From positions 1 through 6,443 of the forward strand of contig JAFGPH010000030.1 in assembly GCA_016926135.1 (NCBI GenBank): a stretch of DNA of 6,443 bases, read 5' to 3'. Position numbers and translations under genes: made by a program. Below, one piece after another: positions 1 to 5,308 of the stretch. How positions within the stretch are numbered: the stretch's first letter is position 1; the number at the start of each line of letters is the position of its first letter. The notes below the pieces were generated by a model. It was given only the letters and a program-made list of their open reading frames with translations. It did not search any database and was not told where the DNA came from. Origin of the DNA: Deltaproteobacteria bacterium. Lineage in GTDB: Bacteria > Desulfobacterota > DSM-4660 > Desulfatiglandales > HGW-15.

Positions 1-1
1 C

Positions 2-223
2 CTCATCTGCGTCCGCGCCTGCCCCTTTGACGTGCCCTTCATCAACGCGGAGGGCTATTCTGAAATCGACCCGTCGAAATGCCACGGATGCGGAGTCTGT
101 GCTGCCGAATGTCCTGCGAAGGCCATCCAGCTCATGCAGTACGAGGACGACCAGATCGTGGCCAAACTCGATGGCCTGTTGGAAAGGGTGTCTTCATGGA
201 ACAATTCGAGCCCCTCATTGTAG
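2..223 (+). CDS. hdrA: HdrA-like heterodisulfide reductase subunit A, C-terminal fragment (5' end outside window)
   Basis: Only the last 73 residues are present; the frame is open from base 2 to the TGA at 221-223. The fragment begins inside a ferredoxin-type motif (CVRACPF, the last two cysteines of a first [4Fe-4S] site). It then contains a complete second motif CHGCGVCAAECP, with cysteines at fragment residues 27, 30, 33 and 37, followed by the AKAIQL stretch typical of HdrA C-termini. HdrA is the cytosolic FAD and Fe-S electron hub of heterodisulfide reductase-type complexes. The gene next door is mvhD, the usual HdrA partner, which supports HdrA over a generic ferredoxin. A QmoB-like protein is the main alternative, but QmoB normally carries the MvhD domain fused, whereas here it is separate. 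The flavin-binding part cannot be checked because it lies upstream. Confidence 0.85.
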   Translation, partial: LICVRACPFDVPFINAEGYSEIDPSKCHGCGVCAAECPAKAIQLMQYEDDQIVAKLDGLLERVSSWNNSSPSL

Positions 224-639
224 CGTTCTGTTGCCATTACTGCGCTTACACGGCTGCCGATATGGCGGGCAGCATGAGGCGATGTTATCCTCCCAATGTC
301 CATATCATCAGGGTTCCCTGCTCCGGAAAGGTGGATGCGTTCCATATTCTGAGGGCCTTTCAGAAGGGCGCCGACGGCGTCTATGTGGCCGGATGTCTGG
401 AGGGCGACTGCCACTTCAAGAACGGCAACACCCGTGCGGCCCACCGGGTGGCGTATGTAAAAAAGGTGCTCGATGAGATCGGCATCGGTGGAGAACGGGT
501 CGCCATGATCAACATGTCGGCAGGCATGGGGGATCACTTCGCAGCGACGGCACTGGAATTCACGGAAAAGATCCGTTCACTTGGACCCAATCCCGCCAGA
601 GAGGCGATGTTGCGGCATCGGGAGGCGGCTTCGGGTTGA
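196..639 (+). CDS. mvhD: MvhD/FlpD-family [2Fe-2S] electron-transfer subunit
   Basis: A 147-residue protein of the methyl-viologen-reducing hydrogenase delta-subunit family, the normal length for a stand-alone MvhD. It relays electrons between HdrA and a partner oxidoreductase in the cytosol. Diagnostic features are the N-terminal FCCHYCAY motif (Cys12, 13, 16), PCSGKVD with Cys42, and GADGVYVAGCLEGDCHF with Cys67 and Cys72, followed by the conserved KNGN. These cysteines supply the [2Fe-2S] ligands in the family. The ATG at 196 is chosen because it starts directly before the conserved domain and is preceded by GGAAAGGG at 181-188. The frame is open further upstream, but that would add residues unlike the family. 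The gene overlaps the 3' end of hdrA by 28 bases, which suggests translational coupling. With metV and metF downstream, its likely partner is the MetVF reductase rather than a hydrogenase. Confidence 0.95.
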   Translation: MEQFEPLIVAFCCHYCAYTAADMAGSMRRCYPPNVHIIRVPCSGKVDAFHILRAFQKGADGVYVAGCLEGDCHFKNGNTRAAHRVAYVKKVLDEIGIGGERVAMINMSAGMGDHFAATALEFTEKIRSLGPNPAREAMLRHREAASG

Positions 640-667
640 ACCCGGTCACAAAGGAGAAAGGAAAATC

Positions 668-1333
668 ATGATTACGGCTGAGCGTAAACCGATCCAGGAA
701 ATCATGGAGCTCATCAGGCCTCATGGTCGGATTCTTCTGGTGGGCTGCAACGAATGCGTGACGGTGTGTGCGGCAGGAGGTCGAAAGGAAGTGGGACTGC
801 TCTCCTCCGCCTTGCAGATGGCCTGCATGCAGGAGGGCAAGGTCCTGGACGTGAAAGAAATGACCCTGGAGCGGCAGTGCGATCCCGAATACGTCGAGGA
901 ACTGGTGAAGGTCATCAGCCAGGTGGATGCGGTCCTGTCCATGGCCTGCGGCTGCGGGGTCCAGGAAGTGGCCAGGCGATTCAAGGAAAAACCGGTCTAT
1001 CCTGCGGTGAATACCAAGTTCATGGGGGCATCGGAGCGTCAGGGCGTCTGGGCGGAACGGTGTCAGGGCTGCGGCGACTGCGTGCTCGGGCTGACCGGTG
1101 GAATATGCCCCATCGCCCGGTGCTCCAAACGACTGCTGAACGGACCCTGCGGCGGATCCAGCCGGGGGAAGTGTGAAATCAACCCCGACATCGATTGCGC
1201 ATGGCAGTTGATCTGGGATCGGATGAAGGCCCTGGGGCTCGAACGGCGGTATGAAGAGATTATGCCTGCAAAGGACTGGAGAGCGAGCCGGGACGGAGGA
1301 CCAAGAAGAATTATCAGAGAGGATCTGGCATGA
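668..1333 (+). CDS. metV: MetV, methylenetetrahydrofolate reductase C-terminal-type Fe-S/zinc protein
   Basis: A 221-residue cysteine-rich protein matching the family called methylene-tetrahydrofolate reductase C-terminal domain protein, here a separate subunit. The N-terminal half has CNECVTVC (Cys27, 30, 34), a lone Cys53 and Cys71, and ACGCGVQ (Cys94, 96). The C-terminal half has the family signature CQGCGDC (132, 135, 138), GGICPIARC (147, 152), LNGPCGG (Cys161), GKCE (169) and DCAW (177), then the conserved tail KDW...GGPRRIIREDL. In known MetVF enzymes MetV binds Fe-S and/or zinc and passes electrons to the flavin of MetF. The start at ATG 668 follows AAGGAG at 651-656; the frame is open upstream to 581 but overlaps mvhD. 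The gap to mvhD is 28 bases, and the stop overlaps the metF start by four bases (ATGA), implying stoichiometric expression of the two subunits. Confidence 0.94.
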   Translation: MITAERKPIQEIMELIRPHGRILLVGCNECVTVCAAGGRKEVGLLSSALQMACMQEGKVLDVKEMTLERQCDPEYVEELVKVISQVDAVLSMACGCGVQEVARRFKEKPVYPAVNTKFMGASERQGVWAERCQGCGDCVLGLTGGICPIARCSKRLLNGPCGGSSRGKCEINPDIDCAWQLIWDRMKALGLERRYEEIMPAKDWRASRDGGPRRIIREDLA

Positions 1334-2256
1334 TGAAGACGGAAAGTGCGCTGGAAAAAGTGCTGATATCCGGAGAAGTGGCGGTCACCTCGGAGTGCGG
1401 GCCCCCGCGGGGCGCCCTGCCCGAGAAGATCAAGGAAAAGGCCGAAATGCTTCGAGGATACGTGGATGCCATTAACGTGACGGACAACCAGACGGCGGTG
1501 GTTCGCATGTCGAGTTTTGCAGCCTGCCTCATCATCCGGCAGATGGGACTCCATCCCATTCTTCAGATGGTGACCAGGGACCGGAACCGTCTGGCCATGC
1601 AGAGCGACATCATCGGCGCGTATGCCCATGGAATCCACACGATGCTGTGTCTCTCCGGGGATCATCCCTGTTTCGGAGATCATCCCATGGCCGCGAACGT
1701 TTACGACCTGGACTCGATCCAGTTCATCCAGATGGTCAGGATCATGCGGGATGACGGGAGGTTCCAGGGAGGGGACGAAATCCAGAATCCTCCTCGTATG
1801 TTCATCGGGGCTGCCGCCAATCCCTTTGCCGATCCCTTTGAACTCAGGGTGGCGCGCCTGGCCAAGAAGGTCAAAGCAGGTGCGGATTTCATACAGACCC
1901 AGTGCATTTATGACCTGGAAAAATTCGAAAAGTGGATGGAGGGCGTTCGGGACCGAGGCCTTCACGAAAAGGTCGCCATCCTTGCGGGGGTCACGCCCCT
2001 CAAGTCGGCAGGGATGGCCAAGTACATGAAGAACAAGGTCCCGGGCATGAGCGTGCCGGACGAAGTGATCAAACGCATGTCCGGCGTTCCGAAAGAGAAA
2101 CAGCCTGAAGAGGGCATCCGGATCTGCGTAGAGACCATCCAGAGACTTCGAGAGGTGAAGGGTGTCCGGGGCTTCCATATCATGGCGATCGAATGGGAAC
2201 AGAAGGTCCCGGAAATCGTGGAGAGGGCAGGGCTCTATCCGCGACCGCAACACTGA
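1330..2256 (+). CDS. metF: MetF, 5,10-methylenetetrahydrofolate reductase
   Basis: A 308-residue flavoprotein of the MetF TIM-barrel family, normal in length. It interconverts methylene-H4F and methyl-H4F in the methyl branch of the Wood-Ljungdahl pathway. Visible landmarks are SECGPPRG near the N-terminus, with Glu22 at the place of the catalytic Glu of the E. coli enzyme; LSGDHP with Asp111 in place of the LRGD motif; IGAAANPFADP (residues 159-169); and GADFIQTQ with Gln191, equivalent to the substrate-binding Gln. It begins with two consecutive ATG codons (1330 and 1333), the first overlapping the metV stop as ATGA; GAGAGG near 1317-1322 may serve as ribosome binding site, and either ATG could be used. 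Its place after hdrA-mvhD-metV suggests that it receives electrons through MetV and the Hdr/MvhD module rather than directly from NADH. That is inferred from context. Confidence 0.95.
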   Translation: MMKTESALEKVLISGEVAVTSECGPPRGALPEKIKEKAEMLRGYVDAINVTDNQTAVVRMSSFAACLIIRQMGLHPILQMVTRDRNRLAMQSDIIGAYAHGIHTMLCLSGDHPCFGDHPMAANVYDLDSIQFIQMVRIMRDDGRFQGGDEIQNPPRMFIGAAANPFADPFELRVARLAKKVKAGADFIQTQCIYDLEKFEKWMEGVRDRGLHEKVAILAGVTPLKSAGMAKYMKNKVPGMSVPDEVIKRMSGVPKEKQPEEGIRICVETIQRLREVKGVRGFHIMAIEWEQKVPEIVERAGLYPRPQH

Positions 2257-2294
2257 TCTCTCCTGCGATCTTGATTTTGGAGTGTGAAACAACC

Positions 2295-2302
2295 AAAGGA
2301 GG
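2295..2302 (+). promoter_or_regulatory. Strong Shine-Dalgarno site of the receiver gene
   Basis: AAAGGAGG lies seven bases before the ATG at 2310 and is the best ribosome binding site in the window. It fixes the start of the receiver gene, whose frame is open further upstream into metF. It lies in the longest non-coding gap (2257-2309, 53 bases) between the metabolic and signalling halves. I see no clear sigma-70 or sigma-54 promoter and no terminator hairpin in that gap, so read-through from metF is likely. Confidence 0.8.
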
Positions 2303-2309
2303 CAAACCC

Positions 2310-2699
2310 ATGAGTGAGAAGAAGCTGATTCTGGTCGTGGACGACGATCCGGATCTGGTGGAGGCCATTTCCATGAAGCTCACCAGCGAAAACTACCGGG
2401 TCGCCAAGGCTTACGACGGCTTGCAAGCCTGGGAGAAGATCAAACAGGAAAGACCGCACCTGGTCATCCTCGATGTTATGATGCCCAACAAGAACGGATA
2501 CGTGGTGTGCGACGAGATCAAAAAGGATCAACAGTACAAGAACATCACCGTTGTGCTGCTTACCGCGGTAGGGGATGCTGTGACCTCAACCAAGTATACC
2601 CATATGGACGGCAAGACGGCCCTGGCCGATGAATTCATTCCGAAGCCTGTGGACCTGGACGCCCTGATGGAGATCATCCGGTATTACGACAACCGGTGA
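2310..2699 (+). CDS. Single-domain response regulator (CheY-like receiver)
   Basis: A 129-residue protein that consists of one receiver domain and nothing else. The acidic pocket is Asp11-Asp13 (VVDDDPD), the phosphoacceptor is Asp55 in VILDVMMP, the conserved switch Thr is Thr85 in LLTAV, and the invariant Lys is Lys112 in the IPKP motif. All key residues are present, so it should be phosphorylatable. The stretch between Thr85 and Lys112 is 27 residues, about five longer than in CheY (22), and contains TSTKYTHMDGKTALADEF. This is the face receivers use for partner contacts. There is no output domain, so it must act by protein contact or as a phosphorelay intermediate. The histidine kinase at 3761-5308 is the obvious candidate phosphodonor. 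It follows metF by 53 bases on the same strand. Confidence 0.95.
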   Translation: MSEKKLILVVDDDPDLVEAISMKLTSENYRVAKAYDGLQAWEKIKQERPHLVILDVMMPNKNGYVVCDEIKKDQQYKNITVVLLTAVGDAVTSTKYTHMDGKTALADEFIPKPVDLDALMEIIRYYDNR

Positions 2700-2726
2700 A
2701 GCGGCACCGAGCGTTGCGGAGTCGTC

Positions 2727-3206
2727 ATGGAGGCAAGGATACCCATGGATGGCTTGAATCAAGTGGGCGGCATGGTTCAGGCAAGACTTCGCCACCGCAC
2801 CGATCCGGGGGATTTCATCCCGGTCTTCCTCCGCCTCTTGACCCAAAACCAGATCAACATGAATCTCTGCCTGGTCACCCGGATGGAGCGAACCGACATC
2901 ACATGCTGCGTGGCCGAAACCGATGGGAATCGATTGGAGAACCTGATGGACTCCGTCACGGATTTCAGGGGAGAAGGGGAATTCCACGGCCGGGTGAGTC
3001 TTCTCTCTGTCTTTCCTCATCGGTCCAGCCTGAAAACGCTCGGCCTGGCCCTGACGGCGCTTGCCGATGCCCAGGTTCCCCTCTATGGATTCTGTTCCTC
3101 CCTCTCCGCGATCACATTCGTTATCGACCAAACCCAGGGCAAGAAGGCCATCTCGTCGCTGTCGGGGTCTTTTGAGATCCCTGCCGCCCAAGTTTACTCT
3201 CGTTAG
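2727..3206 (+). CDS. Small protein with two probable aspartokinase-type ACT domains (ACT protein 1)
   Basis: A 159-residue protein (153 if it starts at ATG 2745). I do not recognise a named family, but the layout resembles the tandem regulatory ACT domains of aspartokinases without the kinase. The first unit spans about residues 29-80 (DFIPVFLRLLTQNQINMNLC, then a strand ITCCVAE and a helix). The second spans about 88-150: GRVSLLSVFP, then LGLALTALADAQVPLYGFC, then SAITFVID and a short helix. The pattern of beta strand, helix, 'gI/vplyg' turn, strand and 'isFvvd' strand is typical of ACT domains, which bind small ligands such as amino acids. No signal peptide or membrane segment is seen, so it is cytosolic. 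It sits 27 bases after the receiver gene and six bases before the second ACT-like gene. The fold assignment rests on pattern similarity only, and the ligand is unknown. Confidence 0.68.
   Translation: MEARIPMDGLNQVGGMVQARLRHRTDPGDFIPVFLRLLTQNQINMNLCLVTRMERTDITCCVAETDGNRLENLMDSVTDFRGEGEFHGRVSLLSVFPHRSSLKTLGLALTALADAQVPLYGFCSSLSAITFVIDQTQGKKAISSLSGSFEIPAAQVYSR
2729..2738 (+). promoter_or_regulatory. Possible Shine-Dalgarno for an internal start of the first ACT-like gene
   Basis: GGAGGCAAGG precedes a second in-frame ATG at 2745. The GGAGG core is 11 bases from that ATG and the AAGG six bases. The upstream ATG at 2727 has only GGAG at 2718-2721, five bases away. The stronger site favours translation from 2745 (protein beginning MDGLNQ), but the sequence alone does not settle it. 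Confidence 0.4.
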
Positions 3207-3212
3207 AGTGTG

Positions 3213-3752
3213 ATGGAAATCACTGCCGCATACCGGGAATCCCGAATCAAGACCTACGGCTTCCAAAAGGTGATGGGTCTTTCCCTCGTTGAGGTGACTG
3301 CGCTGGGTCGGGGTATGGAGTCCCTGGGCCGCGCCCTCTATCGTCTGGGGGAACTGGGAATCGAATTCCACCTGGTATTCAGCGGCGTCTCCGACAAGGG
3401 ATTCCCCAAGGGCTACCTGTTGATGGGACGGGAATGGGAGGAACTCCTCTCGGGATACATGCCTCCTGGGGGGTCGGTGGAGCCCGGGGTTCTGCTTCGC
3501 ATCGTCTCCCCGGTGGAAATGGTCTACTTCCATGGCCCCCACTTTGCAGACCGATATGGGATTGTGGACGCATCCGTTCAGGCCCTTGCGGTCAAGGGGC
3601 TCCACATCATGGCCTCCGCCTGTTCCGGTTCATGCGTGTACCTCGTTGTGCCGGAAGGGATGGCCGACAAAACGGCCGCCGCCCTTTCCGAGGCTTTTGA
3701 TGTGCCCAAGCCCGCTCGGAATGTGAAGCGTGGGAACCGTGTTTCAACCTGA
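3213..3752 (+). CDS. Second small protein with two probable ACT domains (ACT protein 2)
   Basis: A 179-residue cytosolic protein starting at ATG 3213; the in-frame GTG at 3210 is directly adjacent and would add one residue. Two ACT-like units can be traced. The first covers about residues 15-75: GFQKVMGLSLVEVTALG, then a helix SLGRALYRLGELGIEFHLV and a strand. The second covers about 92-165: GVLLRIVSPVEMVYFHG, then GIVDASVQALAVKGLHIMA, then SCVYLVVPE and a helix ending AFDVP. The second unit most resembles the C-terminal ACT of aspartokinases, where a helix and the turn before 'sxsxisfvv' form the ligand pocket. It lies six bases after ACT protein 1, and both end in a similar F-(E/D)-(I/V)-P stretch, so the two may be diverged paralogues or halves of one assembly. 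No strong ribosome binding site is seen, so translation probably depends on coupling to the gene before it. Function is otherwise unknown. Confidence 0.68.
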   Translation: MEITAAYRESRIKTYGFQKVMGLSLVEVTALGRGMESLGRALYRLGELGIEFHLVFSGVSDKGFPKGYLLMGREWEELLSGYMPPGGSVEPGVLLRIVSPVEMVYFHGPHFADRYGIVDASVQALAVKGLHIMASACSGSCVYLVVPEGMADKTAAALSEAFDVPKPARNVKRGNRVST

Positions 3753-3760
3753 AGAGAACC

Positions 3761-5308
3761 ATGGAAAACAAAGCCCCCAATGAGAAAAACTGGCGCCCCA
3801 GGGTTTTCGATTCCCTCTCCTTTCCGACCCTGATCCTCAAACCGGACATGACCATCATCACGGCCAACCAGAGGTTCTTCGACAAATTCGGGGGTCAGAC
3901 GGAGGATATCGTAGGAAAGATGTGTCACGAAGTCTTCTACGATTCCAAGACCCCCTGCTCCACGGAGATCTGCCCGCTTCCTCGCGTCCTGGCCAACGGT
4001 AAAGGGCACTCCACCCTGCGTCAGGTAACGCGCAAAAATGGAGAAAAGGCCTGGGAAGACAGGGTCTTCTCTCCGATTATGGATGACGAGGGCCATGTCA
4101 TCTACATCATGGAAAGCCTTCGGGACGTCACCAGGGTCAAGACCCTTGAAAGGGCCCTTGAGGAGACCCGCGAGTTTCTTGAAAAGGTGATCCAGAGTTC
4201 AGCCAGCGCGATCGTGGCCGCAGACCGAGAAGGAACCATCCTGCTGATGAACGGCGCGGCGGAAGAGCTTTTCGGTTTTTCCCTCAAGAAAACTCCGGGA
4301 AAGAAGAGCGTGGTCGACCTGTACCTTCCCGGAAAAGCGAAGGACCTCATGCGGGAAATGCGGGACGAAAGGAGGGGCGGCAAAGGCAAACTACCTGCAA
4401 CCAAGGTCACGATTCTGAATGCAAGGGGCGAAGAGATTCCGGTCGAAGTCACGGCCTCCATCATCTATGAAGGGGGTGCCGAAATCGCAACCATGGGGAT
4501 CTACAACGACCTCAGAGAGAAGCTGGCTGCCGAAAATGCCTTGAAAGATGCCCAGGCACAGCTCGCCCAATCCGAGAAAATGGCCTCTCTCGGCCAGCTC
4601 GCTGCGGGAGTAGCCCATGAAGTCAACAATCCCCTGACAGGGATCCTCATGTATGCAAGCATGGCCCTTGAGTCGCTCGATGAGGGCCATCCCCTGGCCG
4701 AACACCTGACCTACATCGTTGAAGATGTGAATCGCTGCAAGGGCATTGTGCAGAACCTCCTTGCTTACAGCCGACTTTCAAAACCAACCATCGGCCTCAT
4801 TGCACTGAACACCCTGGTGGATCAAAGCCTAAATCTCATTCGCGACCAGAAGCTCTTCGGGAATATCGCTGTCCTCAAAGAGCTTTCGGAGGAGATGATC
4901 CTCATCCGTGGAGATCGGAACCGCCTCGCTCAAGTGATCATAAACCTCGTCATGAACGCATGTGCGGCCATGGACGGGGAAGGCCTCCTGACTTTCCGGA
5001 CCTACCGCGACAAGCCCGACAGGAAAGCCTTTCTGGAGGTTTCCGACACAGGGTGCGGCATTTCTGAAGAAAACCTGCCAAGGATTTTCGATCCCTTTTT
5101 TACCACCAAAGAGCCCGGAAAGGGCACAGGTCTTGGCTTGAGCACCTCCTACGGCATCATCCAGGAGGCGGGAGGCTCCATCGGCGTCAAGGAAAGCAGT
5201 CCTCAGGGAACCACTTTTCTTATAGAGCTTCCCCTCTATATTCCTTTGGACTACCCTGAAAATACGGGCACACCGGACTGGCCCGAAAACGAAGGAAACC
5301 CGACATGA
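3761..5308 (+). CDS. Soluble PAS-PAS sensor histidine kinase with a Cys/His cluster in the first PAS
   Basis: A 515-residue cytosolic kinase with no membrane segment. PAS1 covers about residues 15-125 and contains Cys55-His56 (MCHEVFYD), Cys66 and Cys71 (TEICPLP), which could be a metal or redox-sensing site. PAS2 covers about 139-250 and is followed by a coiled-coil-like linker ([20 protein letters not shown]). The dimerisation and phosphoacceptor box has His286 in [10 protein letters not shown], the NtrB-like class. The ATPase domain shows the N box around Asn395/Asn399, G1 DTGCGI (429-434), F box FDPFFTTK (443-450) and G2 GTGLGL (455-460). All catalytic motifs are intact. It starts eight bases after ACT protein 2, preceded by GAAGAGAA, and its stop overlaps the next gene by ATGA. 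The C-terminal tail carries a 9-residue tandem repeat. Likely targets are the receiver at 2310 and the REC of the next gene. Confidence 0.95.
   Translation: MENKAPNEKNWRPRVFDSLSFPTLILKPDMTIITANQRFFDKFGGQTEDIVGKMCHEVFYDSKTPCSTEICPLPRVLANGKGHSTLRQVTRKNGEKAWEDRVFSPIMDDEGHVIYIMESLRDVTRVKTLERALEETREFLEKVIQSSASAIVAADREGTILLMNGAAEELFGFSLKKTPGKKSVVDLYLPGKAKDLMREMRDERRGGKGKLPATKVTILNARGEEIPVEVTASIIYEGGAEIATMGIYNDLREKLAAENALKDAQAQLAQSEKMASLGQLAAGVAHEVNNPLTGILMYASMALESLDEGHPLAEHLTYIVEDVNRCKGIVQNLLAYSRLSKPTIGLIALNTLVDQSLNLIRDQKLFGNIAVLKELSEEMILIRGDRNRLAQVIINLVMNACAAMDGEGLLTFRTYRDKPDRKAFLEVSDTGCGISEENLPRIFDPFFTTKEPGKGTGLGLSTSYGIIQEAGGSIGVKESSPQGTTFLIELPLYIPLDYPENTGTPDWPENEGNPT
5249..5302 (+). repeat. 27-base tandem repeat encoding the kinase C-terminal tail
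   Basis: Two adjacent 27-base units, 5249-5275 and 5276-5302, encode DYPENTGTP and DWPENEGNP (residues 497-505 and 506-514). Six of nine residues agree, and by hand count about 17 of 27 bases. They lie after the end of the ATPase domain and just before the overlap with the next gene. The aromatic, proline and acidic content suggests a flexible tail, possibly a docking peptide. The two copies have diverged, so this is not a recent slippage product. Confidence 0.6.

Noticed and set aside
27..476. Plus-strand open frame overlapping hdrA and mvhD
   Set aside because: It is in a third frame relative to two genes with clear Fe-S motifs; its translation is Arg/Ser-rich without any motif.
1063..2292. 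Open frame of 409 codons on the minus strand opposite metV/metF
   Set aside because: It is a mirror of the strongly supported metV and metF genes, produced by their GC-biased third positions. Its translation is rich in His, Arg and Pro and shows no family motif.
2257..2309. Possible promoter or terminator between metF and the receiver gene
   Set aside because: Only a weak TTGATT-like element is present, with no matching -10 box, no -24/-12 sigma-54 pair and no GC hairpin with a T run.
2696..3175. Alternative plus-strand frame over ACT protein 1
   Set aside because: Its product is dominated by Pro, Gly, Arg and His, as expected for an out-of-frame reading; the frame at 2727-3206 has regular hydrophobic strand/helix periodicity.
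3210..3212. GTG at 3210 as start of ACT protein 2
   Set aside because: An ATG follows directly at 3213; the choice changes the protein by one residue and ATG is the more usual start.
2586..3605. Open frame of 339 codons on the minus strand opposite the receiver and the two ACT-like genes
   Set aside because: Considered because the ACT-like genes are the least certain calls. The plus-strand frames give clean domain-like patterns, tight spacing and coupled starts, while the minus frame has no recognisable motif and covers the 3' end of a certain gene (the receiver).
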